A stretch of 64,000 nucleotides of DNA from Myxococcales bacterium (GTDB taxonomy: Bacteria > Myxococcota_A > Polyangia > Polyangiales > Polyangiaceae), in NCBI GenBank assembly GCA_947473045.1, contig CANJCO010000018.1:23063-87062 (forward strand). Reading direction: 5' to 3'. Shown in pieces: positions 45,449-53,783 of this stretch. The notes beneath the pieces are model-generated. The model was not told where the DNA came from. It did no database searches and saw only the letters and a program-made list of their open reading frames with translations. The position numbers and the translations under genes were made by a program. The first letter of the stretch is position 1. Each line of letters begins with the position of its first letter.

Positions 45449-45468
45449 TATTGTCAACCGTGACAATA
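45449..45468. promoter_or_regulatory. Perfect inverted repeat, probable TetR operator
   Basis: TATTGTCA-ACCG-TGACAATA has perfect 8 bp arms with a 4 bp centre. It lies between the divergent coq4-like and tetR genes and overlaps the predicted coq4 -10 (TATTGT). A degenerate second half-site pair (TTGTCAAGGCTGCCAATA) follows at about 45484-45501, closer to tetR. Confidence 0.68.
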
Positions 45469-45490
45469 GCGACGCTTCTGTTGTTGTCAA
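45463..45490 (-). promoter_or_regulatory. Promoter of the coq4-like gene
   Basis: On the minus strand TTGACA (45490-45485), 16 nt, then TATTGT (45468-45463). The -10 lies inside the right arm of the inverted repeat, and AGGAG plus the GTG start follow about 27 nt later. Confidence 0.55.
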
Positions 45491-45503
45491 GGCTGCCAAT
45501 AGC

Positions 45504-45509
45504 TAACGT
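45504..45509 (+). promoter_or_regulatory. -10-like hexamer of tetR gene
   Basis: TAACGT ends 6 nt before the ATG at 45516; no Shine-Dalgarno sequence is seen. Confidence 0.35.
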
Positions 45510-45515
45510 TGGCTT

Positions 45516-46187
45516 ATGGTCAAGGCTCCCCGACTACGGCGCACGCCCGAAGAGGCCCGGCGCGTCATCCTCGACGCCACGCTCGGACTGCTCGCGCGCA
45601 GCGGCCCCGACGCCATCGGCCTGAAGGACGTAGCCCGCGAAGCAGGGGTTAGCCACGCGCTGGTGACGCACTACTTCGGCACCTTCGACGCGCTCATCGA
45701 AGCCGCGTTCGCCGCCCACGTCGCGACTACGCGCGCGCGCACCCTCGAGCGGGTCACCGAGATCGCCGGCGGCGGGCCGGCCGACTGGATCGAGCTCGTC
45801 GCCGACCAGCTCGAAGATCCGCTCTACGGCAGGCTCGCAGCGTGGGCGCTGCTCAGCGGGCGCGTCGATCAGCAGGATTTCTTCCCGCGGCGCGATCAGG
45901 GGTTTCGAAAGGTCGCAGACGCCATCGAGCTGCGACTCGCGTTCGACGGGCAGCGCGCCGGCCGCGAAGACATCGAGTTCGGTATGCTGCTCGTGCTCTC
46001 GTCGCTCATGGGATACACGCTCGCGCGGCGCGCCCTGTGGGCCGGCTTCGGCAAAGACAGCACCCCCGCCCGCGACGCCTGGTTTCGTGAGCGCATAGCC
46101 GCCCTGATCGCCGCCCAGGCGAAACCCGAGGCCGCCCCGGCCAGCCCGCGCCGCAAAGCCGCGAAGAAGTCAGCCCCCCGCACCTGA
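45516..46187 (+). CDS. TetR-family transcriptional regulator
   Basis: A 223-residue repressor-type regulator. The N-terminal HTH is clear: RRVILDATLGLLARSGPDAIGLKDVAREAGVSHALVTHYFG (about 15-56), ending in the family's typical YF-G-D-L-like segment (HYFGTFDALIEAAF). Residues 70-200 form the helical ligand/dimer domain, and the last 25 residues are a basic Ala/Lys tail. Such proteins bind inverted repeats as dimers and let go when a small ligand binds. The perfect repeat at 45449-45468 between this gene and the divergent coq4-like gene is the natural target, implying self-regulation and control of coq4. The ligand is unknown. Confidence 0.93.
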   Translation: MVKAPRLRRTPEEARRVILDATLGLLARSGPDAIGLKDVAREAGVSHALVTHYFGTFDALIEAAFAAHVATTRARTLERVTEIAGGGPADWIELVADQLEDPLYGRLAAWALLSGRVDQQDFFPRRDQGFRKVADAIELRLAFDGQRAGREDIEFGMLLVLSSLMGYTLARRALWAGFGKDSTPARDAWFRERIAALIAAQAKPEAAPASPRRKAAKKSAPRT

Positions 46188-46246
46188 TCGGATCGCCAGC
46201 GCGATAGGCTGCTGGGCGGCACGCCGAAGTGCTAAGGGGCGCAGTC

Positions 46247-47293
46247 ATGCCTGAGCTCGACATGTCCAAGCTGGCGGCGCTCGTGCGACGCGCGACGCGG
46301 GGCGACAGCAACCTCGCCGTCGAGCCGATGCCCGGCGGCGCCTCCACGCGAAAATACTTCCGCGTGCGATCGGGCGACCGCGCGATGGTCGCGATGTTCG
46401 TGCCGGAAGGCGGCAAGCCCGAGGAAATCGGCAAGCACCACGTAGAGGAGCGCTGGCCGTTTCTCGAGGTGCGCGAGCTGCTCGAGTCGCGCGGCATCGA
46501 CGTGCCCCGCGTCTACGGTGAAGACACGCCTGCCGGGTGGCTGCTGCTCGAAGACCTGGGCGACGACACGCTCGCCAACTACCTGCTCCGCGAGCCCGAG
46601 CAAAAGCGTGCAATCTACACGCGAGCAGTCACCGATCTCGCCCGCGCGCAGCGAGCGCTCGATCCGCTCCCCGTCGAATCCATCGTGCGTACGCGCGCGT
46701 TCGACGAAGACCTGCTGCGGTGGGAGATCGACCACTTTCGCGAGTGGGGGCTCGAAGCCCGCGGCCACGTGCTCACGACCGAAGATCGCAACACCTTCGA
46801 CGCCATCGCCGCGCGGCTCGCCACGCGCATCGCCGGCTGGCCGAAGGGCTTCGTGCACCGCGACTACCAGTCGCGCAACCTGATGGTGCGCGAAGGCGGC
46901 GCGCTGGCGTGGATCGACTTTCAGGACGCCCTGCTCGGACCGCGCATCTACGACATGGTCGCCCTGCTCAACGACAGCTACCAGACCTTCGATCGCGCGT
47001 TCGTCGAGGAGCGGCTGTCGGAGTACGCCGAGTCGACAGGCATGTCGCAGGCCGAAAAAGACGCGCTCGGCGTGGAATTCGACCTCATGACTGTGCAGCG
47101 CAAGCTCAAGGACGCGGGGCGCTTCGTGTTCATCGATCGCGTCAAAGGCAACAGCGCCTTCCTGAAGTTCGTCGTACCGACGGTGGCGAAGGTGGCGTCG
47201 TCGCTCGCACGCCTGCGCGATGTGGACCCCGACATGGCCGCCCTCGAAGCGCTGCTGATTCGGCTCCTTCCGCATGAGATGACCGCGATCTGA
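46247..47293 (+). CDS. AmgK-like sugar phosphotransferase
   Basis: A 348-residue APH-fold kinase. The start is the ATG at 46247, with AAGGGG 7 nt upstream. The N-terminal LAVEPMPGGASTRKYFRVRSG and the ATP-lobe segment VAMFVPEGGKPEEI resemble AmgK, the anomeric N-acetylmuramate/N-acetylglucosamine kinase of peptidoglycan recycling. LLLEDLGDDTLANYL is the hinge; the catalytic loop is FVHRDYQSRNLMV (HRDYxxRN) and the metal site is WIDFQDALLGPRIYDMVALL. The length fits. AmgK usually sits beside murU, but here no murU follows, so the substrate assignment stays tentative. The gene is downstream of tetR by 59 bp on the same strand. Confidence 0.85.
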   Translation: MPELDMSKLAALVRRATRGDSNLAVEPMPGGASTRKYFRVRSGDRAMVAMFVPEGGKPEEIGKHHVEERWPFLEVRELLESRGIDVPRVYGEDTPAGWLLLEDLGDDTLANYLLREPEQKRAIYTRAVTDLARAQRALDPLPVESIVRTRAFDEDLLRWEIDHFREWGLEARGHVLTTEDRNTFDAIAARLATRIAGWPKGFVHRDYQSRNLMVREGGALAWIDFQDALLGPRIYDMVALLNDSYQTFDRAFVEERLSEYAESTGMSQAEKDALGVEFDLMTVQRKLKDAGRFVFIDRVKGNSAFLKFVVPTVAKVASSLARLRDVDPDMAALEALLIRLLPHEMTAI

Positions 47294-47501
47294 AGCTGAG
47301 CTGGCGCGGCAGAACCCCGCCACTCCGTACGTAAATTGACTCGCGCTTCGCTCCGAATCGGGAGTAACTTTTTGGCAAGCCGTCGTCGAAAACCGGGGGG
47401 GCGGTTTTGTGCGAAGCTCGTCGGGCCGCTTTGATACACCCCAGATTACGACTTTTGTGCCCATGGGAGCCGTCGCCGCGTGGTGATGCGCGCAGCGGGC
47501 C

Positions 47502-48923
47502 ATGAGCGGCGAGCACGGCGGGTGGCGCCTTTCGCGGCGGTACAGGCTCGATGAACCCGAGGGCCGCGCCGTGCTCGACGGGCTCGCGCAGCGGCTGGCG
47601 GGCCTCGACCTGCTCGACACCCCCATTTGGGTCTTCGATGCCGAGCGATGTCAGTGCCTGTGGGCGAACCCACCGGGGCTGCTGGTATGGCGGGCGGCGA
47701 GCGTCGCCGATCTGATGGATCGCGACGTCGCGACGACCCAGTCCGAAGCCGTCTACGCCCTGCTCAACGACTACCTGCGCCGGGTCGACGCCGGCGGCGA
47801 GGTCGGAGTGTGGGTGACGCTCGATCCGCAGGGAACGTCGCGCCGCTTCTACCAAACGCACCACGTGGTGACGCTCGCCGACGGCCGCAAGGCGCTGCTC
47901 ATCGAGGCTCGGAACGAGCCCCCGGCCGAAGAGATGCTCGCGTTCGCCGCGAACCACACCATGACGATCGGCCTCTACGATCACGAAGGCCGCCTGATCA
48001 GCGGCAACCCGCCGTTTGTCGCGATCGCCAAGGGGCACCCGATGAACACGCTGCGTGGCCTTCTGCCGCAGACCGGGGACTACGACGACTGGTTCGCGCG
48101 CCTCACCGATGAAAACACCGTGGCGTTCGAGACCGAGCTCGGCACCGATCGTGGCCGGCGCTGGTTTCGCTGCGAGCTGCGCCGGGTGCTGTCGGGCGAG
48201 CGCGCCGCGCAGGCGATGCTCTCGCTGTTCGATGTCACCGAGAGCAAGCTCGCGTTGGCAGAGGCCGCCCACCGCATCGCGGTCGACACTTCGCTGCGCG
48301 AGAAGGAGACGCTGCTGCAGGAGATTCACCACCGCGTGAAGAACAACCTGCAAATCATCTCGAGCCTGCTGATGCTTCAGGCAGACAAAACATCGAGCGA
48401 CGACGCGCGCCGGGCGCTCGAAGAGAGCGCGCAGCGGGTGATCTCGATGGCCCTCATTCACCAGCACCTCTACGGCGTCGAGTCGCTCGAGCTGATCGAC
48501 CTCTCCGACTACGCGCGCGATCTCGCCCGGTCGCTCCGTGCGATCTTCGCGCCGCGGGCCCGGGTGCTCGTGGAGGGCGACATGATCGAGCTGAACATCG
48601 ACATCGCAGTGCCGGTCGGACTCATTTTGAATGAGCTCGTAACCAACGCGCTGAAATACGGCGTCGCGAACGCTCAGGCAGACGACGCCCCGGGGCAAAA
48701 CTGGGATGTCCTCGTGACCATCACCGCCACGTCCGAGCGCGTCCACATCACAGTCTCCGACCGCGGTCCGGGCCTGCCGGCCGACTACGATCCGAGCCGC
48801 TCCGGCACGCTCGGCCTCGAGCTCATCCGGGCGCTCACGCGGCAGCTTCGGGCGTCGTTCGAGGCGACGACCGACGGGGGAGCGCGCTTCGATTTGGACT
48901 TCCCGCGCGCGGCGGTGCGCTGA
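47502..48923 (+). CDS. PAS sensor histidine kinase (HisKA_2 type)
   Basis: A 473-residue cytosolic histidine kinase. Two PAS-like regions come first: TPIWVFDAERCQCLWANPPGLLVW (about 40-64) and MTIGLYDHEGRLISGNPPFVAI (about 153-175). Then comes an H-box of the HisKA_2/HWE-like group, LLQEIHHRVKNNLQIISSLLMLQ (phospho-His near 279). The ATPase region has LILNELVTNALKYGV (N-box) and ISDRGPGLP-type VSDRGPGLPADYD (G-box), then GLELIRALTRQL. No transmembrane helix is seen, so it senses an internal signal. It is an orphan with no receiver gene adjacent. The start is tentative; the upstream 208 bp gap is slightly AT-richer and holds no other gene. Confidence 0.92.
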   Translation: MSGEHGGWRLSRRYRLDEPEGRAVLDGLAQRLAGLDLLDTPIWVFDAERCQCLWANPPGLLVWRAASVADLMDRDVATTQSEAVYALLNDYLRRVDAGGEVGVWVTLDPQGTSRRFYQTHHVVTLADGRKALLIEARNEPPAEEMLAFAANHTMTIGLYDHEGRLISGNPPFVAIAKGHPMNTLRGLLPQTGDYDDWFARLTDENTVAFETELGTDRGRRWFRCELRRVLSGERAAQAMLSLFDVTESKLALAEAAHRIAVDTSLREKETLLQEIHHRVKNNLQIISSLLMLQADKTSSDDARRALEESAQRVISMALIHQHLYGVESLELIDLSDYARDLARSLRAIFAPRARVLVEGDMIELNIDIAVPVGLILNELVTNALKYGVANAQADDAPGQNWDVLVTITATSERVHITVSDRGPGLPADYDPSRSGTLGLELIRALTRQLRASFEATTDGGARFDLDFPRAAVR

Positions 48924-48953
48924 GACATTCTCCCGCCTCGCGGGGAGAAAGCG

Positions 48954-48959
48954 CGTAGA
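48954..48959 (+). promoter_or_regulatory. -10-like hexamer of small lipoprotein gene
   Basis: TAGAGT ends 10 nt before the ATG at 48970. Confidence 0.33.
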
Positions 48960-48969
48960 GTCGCAGGCC

Positions 48970-49350
48970 ATGCGAGCGGCTATTTTCAGCGCGGCCATCG
49001 CGGTTGGCGCGTGCAGCGTCAACACCGTATCGGCCGGCCCTCTCACGTTCACGACCGTCAGCGCTCCCGAGCACGCGACCGCCAGCGCAGACGGCTCGTA
49101 CACCTACGAAATCAGCTTCACGTACTCCGATCCCGGTGACTACGCCGCGACGCTGCAGTTGACCTACAAAGGCGCCACTCAAGACGCCGTGACGAACGCG
49201 ACGCTGCGTCCGGGCGCGACCTCGCAGGTCATCAGCGTCGGCCCGTTTCCCGCCACCGCCCGAGGCAAGAGCTACGATTATACGCTCGTGCTCATCGGCG
49301 CCTCCGGCCTCAAGAGCGAGCCCTACGCGGCCCACATCACCTTCGACTGA
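48970..49350 (+). CDS. Small secreted or lipid-anchored beta-rich protein
   Basis: A 126-residue protein. The short N-terminus MRAAIFSAAIAVGAC is a signal sequence with a lipobox-like AVGAC. The rest is strand-rich with Thr/Ser/Tyr alternation (GSYTYEISFTYSDPGDYAATLQLTYKGA), which looks like a single Ig-like or fibronectin-like sandwich. There are no further cysteines. Its stop lies 8 bp before the glycosidase start, so the two are likely in one transcript; it could be an accessory sugar- or surface-binding protein. Function unknown. Confidence 0.75.
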   Translation: MRAAIFSAAIAVGACSVNTVSAGPLTFTTVSAPEHATASADGSYTYEISFTYSDPGDYAATLQLTYKGATQDAVTNATLRPGATSQVISVGPFPATARGKSYDYTLVLIGASGLKSEPYAAHITFD

Positions 49351-49358
49351 GCCCCGAC

Positions 49359-51410
49359 ATGAACATGCCGAACCACACGCGCGCGGCCACGCCGCGAGTC
49401 CGCCTTTGCCCCGAGGGGCTCGACCTGGGCACCGAAATCCTGCCGCTCGTCGCGGGCGCCATGCACTACTGGCGGCACGATCCGCGCGACTGGGCCGCGT
49501 GCCTCGACGCCATGCGCGCGATGGGCATGAAGCTCGTCGACATTTACGTGCCGTGGGGCCAGCACGAAGTCGAAAAGGGCGTGTTCGACTTCGGCGAGCG
49601 CGATCCCCGCAACGACGTGAGCCGCTTCGTCGCGATGATTCACGAGCGCGGCATGAAGTGCGTGCTGCGCCCCGGGCCGCACATCAACGCCGAGCTCACC
49701 TACTTCGGCCTGCCCGAGCGCATCGTATGGAGTCGCGCCTGCATGGCCCGCACGCCCGGCGACAACCCGGTGATGCTGCCGATGGTGCCCGTGGGCTTTC
49801 CGGTGCCAAGCTATGCGAGCGAGGCGTTCCACGAAGAGGTCGAGTCGTGGCTCACCGCTTGCGGCGCAGAGCTGTCGCCGCACTTGTGGCCCGAGGGCCC
49901 GATCGTGATGCTGCAGATCGACAACGAAGGCGCGATGTACTTTCGCGACGGCCCGTACGATCAGGATTACCACCCCGATTCGATCGCGCTCTTTCGTGAG
50001 TTTTTGCGTGCAAAATACAAGCGTCCGTCGGCGCTGCGAGCCGCGTGGGGCGAGGCCGACGAGACCACCTTCGCGAGCGTCACGGCCCCGGTTCGATTCG
50101 ACGCGAAGACCGCGGAAGAGGTCACAAGGCACCTCGACTGGATCGAGTACCACGAGCACCTGCTGGCGACCGCGATGGAGCGCTTCGCTGCGTCGCTGGC
50201 CGACGCGGGTCTGTCGGGGATACCCACGCTGCACAACTTTCCGCTCGGCGAGGCCGCCACGTCGCTGAACGCCGCAAAAATGGCAGGCAGCATCGATCTG
50301 GTGGGCCTCGATTACTACCATCAGGCAAACCCGGGCGAGCACCTCATCATCATGCGGCGCACCACCGAGCTCGCGGCCCGCACCGAAGGCATGCGCGCTC
50401 CTGCCTACGGCGCCGAAGTGGGCGCAGGGTTTCCGCCGTTCTTCGCGCCGCTCGACGAAAAAGACTCGCTCTACGCGCTCATCTGCGCGCTGGCTTACGG
50501 GCTGCGCGGCTTCAACCTGTACATGGCGGTCGATCGCGATCGCTGGGTCGGCGCGCCGATCGACGCGTTTGGGCGGCCACGAAAATTCGCCGACGCCTAC
50601 AAATCGCTGGCGGCTGCGCTAGACGCGATCGGCTTCTTCTCGCTGCGCCGCAGCGCGCCGGTGCGCCTCGTGATCCCGCGCGCCCTGCGCCGGCTCGCGC
50701 GGGCCACGCACGCCGTGAGCCCCCTCACGCCCGCGCTGTTCAACGTGCTCGGAGCCGGCTTCGAGGTGAGCTGCTTCGAAGACAGCCTCGGCGGCGACCC
50801 GGGCGCGCGCGCTCCGACCCTCGCGGGCGAGGCTTATTTGCGCGCCTTCGAGCGGGCCTTGCTCGCGCGCGGCGTGCCGTTTGCGTACGCGGGAGGCGAG
50901 AGCCTCGAAGCGAGCACTGCGGGCGCGAGATGGATCGTGTGCGCGACCGCGGGCGGCGTCAAACCCGAGGTCTTCGAGTCGCTCCAGCGCGCCGAAGCGG
51001 GCGGTGCGGTCGTGACCTTCGGCCCCGTGGTCCCCTCGCGCGACGGAGGCTTCCGCCCGCTCGACAGGCCCCTCGACACCGCCGGGCTCGAGCTGGTCGC
51101 GCTCGGCGACGTGACGGAGGCCGACGCGCTCGTGGCGAGGCGCATCGAAGAGCTCGACCTGCCGACCTACCCGGTCTCGCCCGCAGACGCCTACGTCGCC
51201 GTGCACGAGGACGCCGCGGGCGCGCCGCGCGTGGTGTTCGTGATGAACCCCACCCGAGCCCCGCTCTCCGTGAAGGTCGCGCTGCGCGGCGTGCGCGAGC
51301 TCGCCGAAGCGTGGCCCAACGAAGGCGCTCCCACCATTCGCAAACAGGAAGGCGCGTTCGAAGTCGAAGTGCGCAAGCGCACGATCCGCATCTTCCGCGT
51401 CGTGTCGTAG
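49359..51410 (+). CDS. GH35/GH42-like beta-galactosidase family protein
   Basis: A 683-residue glycoside hydrolase of the (beta/alpha)8 clan A. Signs: VAGAMHYWRHDPRDWAACLDAMRAMGMKLVDIYVPWGQHEVEKGVFDF (the N-terminal barrel start of GH35), CVLRPGPHINAELTYFGLP, acid/base Glu in MLQIDNEGAMYF, and a candidate nucleophile Glu in PAYGAEVGAGFPPF. No signal peptide is visible, so it is presumably cytosolic, where it would remove beta-galactosyl or related residues. The C-terminal 300 residues look like a GATase-like/trimerisation region as in GH42 plus a small beta domain. Substrate specificity is not readable. It follows the small beta-rich protein gene by 8 bp. Confidence 0.88.
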   Translation: MNMPNHTRAATPRVRLCPEGLDLGTEILPLVAGAMHYWRHDPRDWAACLDAMRAMGMKLVDIYVPWGQHEVEKGVFDFGERDPRNDVSRFVAMIHERGMKCVLRPGPHINAELTYFGLPERIVWSRACMARTPGDNPVMLPMVPVGFPVPSYASEAFHEEVESWLTACGAELSPHLWPEGPIVMLQIDNEGAMYFRDGPYDQDYHPDSIALFREFLRAKYKRPSALRAAWGEADETTFASVTAPVRFDAKTAEEVTRHLDWIEYHEHLLATAMERFAASLADAGLSGIPTLHNFPLGEAATSLNAAKMAGSIDLVGLDYYHQANPGEHLIIMRRTTELAARTEGMRAPAYGAEVGAGFPPFFAPLDEKDSLYALICALAYGLRGFNLYMAVDRDRWVGAPIDAFGRPRKFADAYKSLAAALDAIGFFSLRRSAPVRLVIPRALRRLARATHAVSPLTPALFNVLGAGFEVSCFEDSLGGDPGARAPTLAGEAYLRAFERALLARGVPFAYAGGESLEASTAGARWIVCATAGGVKPEVFESLQRAEAGGAVVTFGPVVPSRDGGFRPLDRPLDTAGLELVALGDVTEADALVARRIEELDLPTYPVSPADAYVAVHEDAAGAPRVVFVMNPTRAPLSVKVALRGVRELAEAWPNEGAPTIRKQEGAFEVEVRKRTIRIFRVVS

Positions 51411-51420
51411 AGCGAGGCCC

Positions 51421-52461
51421 TTACGGGCTGTAGCCTGCGATCCGTGCCGGAGCCGCCACCAGTCCGAGGGCGCCGGAGACGCTCTCAGGCACGCCGTCGC
51501 CGTCGCCGTCGAGGTCGGGCGGGAGCAGGAGTTTGATGAGCCTCCGCGCGTTGTCGGCTCCCCCAACGCCTGCGACCAAATCGGCGGGCATGGTGTCGAT
51601 CGCTGCGAGCAGGTCGGCTTGCGGAACCGCGCCGCAGAGCTTGCCCTTCATCGCGAGTCCCAGTCCCGGTCCTGCCGGATCGCCCGGGGCCAAATCGAGC
51701 GACAGGCGCGCTCCGATGAGCTGGATCAGCCAGCTCGACGCATCGATCGGCAGCGCGACGGCGACCGAGCGCGGTCCGACTTCGACGTGCAGATCGCGCG
51801 AGGTCACGTCGCTCTGCGCAAACGTGACGAACGCCGCGCAGGTGTCTGCGTCGGTGACGGGGTCGAAGCTCAGCGTGGAGATGTTGTAGAGACACACCGC
51901 GTCGGGCGAGTCGGGCGCGCAGTGCGCAGACGCGGGCGCGAGCGTTCCGAACAGCAACGACAGGCCCGTGCCCGGCGTCGCGAGCGAGCCCCCGCTGGAG
52001 GGCTGCAGCAGGATGGTGATTTTGTCGGCCACGATCTGGCTGCGGAGGCGCGCGTTGACGTCGATGAACGACTGCAGCTGCGACAGTCGGTTGTCGGGCC
52101 GGCCGTCGCCGTTCAAGTCGCAGCCCGAGGCGTCGTCGAGCACCGACAGCGCGATGACCTTGCTCACGCCTCCCGGAAAACCGGGACCGGGGAAGGCAGG
52201 GCGCCCGCAGCGGCCGAATACGCACGTGGGAGACGGGAAGAGCGCCGAGCACTGCATCGCGCTCCCGCACGGCGGCGAGCAGGTGACAAGCCCCGCGGTG
52301 ACACACTGGCCGGTCGACACGAGACAGCGCTGTCCCGAAGGGCACCCGCCAGGACAGCTCGAAATCTTGCCGCCGTCCTCGAGCAGCGGCTTCGACGTAG
52401 CGCTGTCGTCGGTGCAGGCCCATCCGAGCGCCACCGCGAGCACCACGGGCGCGTGGCGCAC
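51421..52461 (-). CDS. Secreted protein with EF-hand-like Ca2+ loops
   Basis: A 346-residue protein from the GTG at 52461, only 2 nt after the stop of the upstream Cys-rich lipoprotein, so they are co-transcribed. The signal sequence reads VRHAPVVLAVALGWACTDD (weak lipobox). A Cys-rich segment follows (SCPGGCPSGQRCLVSTGQCVTAGLVTCSPPCGSAMQC), then CDLNGDGRPDN and, near the C-terminus, DLDGDGDGVPE. Both match the DxDxDG calcium-loop pattern seen in dockerins and EF-hands. The middle is beta-rich. This indicates an extracellular Ca2+-stabilised protein. Function unknown. Confidence 0.82.
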   Translation of the reverse strand: MRHAPVVLAVALGWACTDDSATSKPLLEDGGKISSCPGGCPSGQRCLVSTGQCVTAGLVTCSPPCGSAMQCSALFPSPTCVFGRCGRPAFPGPGFPGGVSKVIALSVLDDASGCDLNGDGRPDNRLSQLQSFIDVNARLRSQIVADKITILLQPSSGGSLATPGTGLSLLFGTLAPASAHCAPDSPDAVCLYNISTLSFDPVTDADTCAAFVTFAQSDVTSRDLHVEVGPRSVAVALPIDASSWLIQLIGARLSLDLAPGDPAGPGLGLAMKGKLCGAVPQADLLAAIDTMPADLVAGVGGADNARRLIKLLLPPDLDGDGDGVPESVSGALGLVAAPARIAGYSP

Positions 52462-52463
52462 GA

Positions 52464-53363
52464 CTACTTGTCGCACACGAGGCCGGCGCCGCACGGGCGG
52501 AGCGTCGGCTCGCACGCGCTTCCGGAGCCTGTCGCCTGCACGCACTTCTGGCTGACGCACGAAACGCCGCTTCCCACATCGAGCGGCGTCTCTCCGCACT
52601 CGTTGCCCTGCGCGCACGCCGCGCCCGCGGCCACGTTGGCCTTGCAGACAAGCGACTTGAGATCGCAGTGGCTGCCTTTGGCGCACTGCCCCGCGTTGCA
52701 CGACTGGCCGAGCCCTCGTGGCTGCTCGCAGGTGCTGGTCTGCTTCTGCGCGTCGGCGATGCACACGAGGCCCGCCGCGCACTCGGTCTCGCGACCGCAA
52801 GGCTGTCCCGCCGCAGGAGGCGCGGTGCACACCCCACCCGCGCCGCACACGAGTCCGGCAGCGCACGGGTTCGGCAGATCGAGATCTTTGCAGCTCTGGC
52901 CCGACGTCGGGCGCGCGACGCATACGCCGGGCTTCGAGCTGCCGGTCAGCACGCACGTCTCGCCCTTCGCGCACGCCTGCTGCACGCCTCCGGCGATCGG
53001 ACACTTGTCGACGGCCTTCGCGCCGAGCTGGCAGGCCCCGTGCGAGTCGCAGATCGACTGATAGCAGTCGCCATCCTGATCGAGGTTCACGGTGCACGCG
53101 TAGCCTGCGGCGCACTGATCACTGCCTAGGCACGGCTGGCCGGCCTTCGCCTGCGAAGTGCAGGTGCCTCCCGCCCCGCAGTACAGGCCCGCCGAGCACC
53201 CTGCCGAAAACCCGCACGCCTGCCCTGACGTCCGCGGCGCCTCGCACTGGTACGGCCAGCCGCCGGGGCTGCTGCTGCCGGGACCGCAAGCGGCGACGAG
53301 GCCGATGACCGCACCCACGAAAGCAAGAGCGCCCGTTACGCGTCGCACAGAGAGAGTCACCAT
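52464..53363 (-). CDS. Cysteine-rich lipoprotein
   Basis: A 299-residue lipoprotein. The signal peptide ends in a good lipobox GLVAAC. The mature part holds more than 30 cysteines in repeats of the type [G]xxC-xxxxxCxxGLxCGxxGxC, such as CGFSAGCSAGLYCGAGGTC, NPCAAGLVCGAGGVC and RPCGAGLVCDK. This resembles the Dickkopf-N-like disulfide repeats found in many myxobacterial surface proteins. It probably forms a rigid disulfide stalk on the cell surface. It is followed by the Ca2+-loop protein 2 nt later. Upstream by about 110 bp is the tandem palindrome array, and a TGATAGGCG sequence near its start resembles the extended -10 seen elsewhere. Confidence 0.87.
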   Translation of the reverse strand: MVTLSVRRVTGALAFVGAVIGLVAACGPGSSSPGGWPYQCEAPRTSGQACGFSAGCSAGLYCGAGGTCTSQAKAGQPCLGSDQCAAGYACTVNLDQDGDCYQSICDSHGACQLGAKAVDKCPIAGGVQQACAKGETCVLTGSSKPGVCVARPTSGQSCKDLDLPNPCAAGLVCGAGGVCTAPPAAGQPCGRETECAAGLVCIADAQKQTSTCEQPRGLGQSCNAGQCAKGSHCDLKSLVCKANVAAGAACAQGNECGETPLDVGSGVSCVSQKCVQATGSGSACEPTLRPCGAGLVCDK

Positions 53364-53470
53364 GGGGCGACACGCCTATCACGCAGGCTCCCAGGAGAGA
53401 ACCCGCGCCGCGATCGCCGATGGCCGTATTTCGCGCGCGGCCATCAGCGGCAGCTCCCGTCACGGGGCAG

Positions 53471-53546
53471 TCCAGTCGACTGGATTTTTCGTCCAGTCGA
53501 CTGGATTTTTCGTCCAGTCGACTGGATTTTTCGTCCAGTCGACTGT
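53471..53546. repeat. Tandem palindromic repeat, 21 bp period
   Basis: Three exact 21 bp units plus a partial fourth (at 53471, 53492, 53513, 53534). Each unit contains the perfect 12 bp palindrome CCAGTCGACTGG followed by ATTTTTCG. The last palindrome is broken (ACTGTACA). The 21 bp spacing is two helical turns, so repeated sites would face the same side of the DNA. It lies 108 bp upstream of the Cys-rich lipoprotein start. An operator array is possible. Confidence 0.9.
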
Positions 53547-53589
53547 ACATCCCAGTTTCTGACCCACCCGGATTCGGCGCGAAGCGCAC

Positions 53590-53774
53590 ATGAATTGGGA
53601 TATGTTTTCTCGATTTTCGGGCCAGCTGACCAACTGCAGTAGCGTCTGCTTCGACGCCAGAACCCACCCGAACAACTGCGGCCGCTGCCGTAGCGCCAGC
53701 GGCAACGGACGATGGATCGGCAGGGCGTCGCGTGCGGCGCCGGTTCAAGGCGCGCGATCTGCGGCTGTCAGTGA
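53590..53774 (+). pseudogene. Remnant of a Cys-rich surface protein gene
   Basis: From the ATG at 53590 one frame gives NCSSVCFDARTHPNNCGRC. That resembles the common myxobacterial module CxxxCVDxxxDPNNCGxCGxxC. A second frame (shifted by one relative to the first) resumes near 53715 with RQGVACGAGSRRAICGCQ and a TGA at 53772-53774. The cysteine pattern therefore continues only if a frameshift near 53700 is allowed. No signal peptide is attached. I interpret it as a decayed fragment; chance similarity is possible because it is short. Confidence 0.38.
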
Positions 53775-53783
53775 GCGCGGCGC

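Larger units (their letters stand above)
53364..53783. other. Intergenic region with tandem palindromes and gene remnant
   Basis: 420 bp between two leftward lipoprotein genes. It contains a 3.5-copy tandem palindrome (53471-53546) and, on the plus strand, a degenerate Cys-rich gene fragment (53590-53774). Between 53364 and 53470 I see only a likely promoter region. Confidence 0.6.

Noticed and set aside
47294..47501. Slightly AT-richer gap with TTGACT at 47336
   Set aside because: No -10 lies at a usable distance and no RNA-like structure stood out.
53471..53546. Tandem palindromes as a CRISPR array or as coding heptads
   Set aside because: There are no spacers between the units, so it is not CRISPR. 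The 7-residue repeated peptides in several frames arise from the 21 bp period and have no start or homology.
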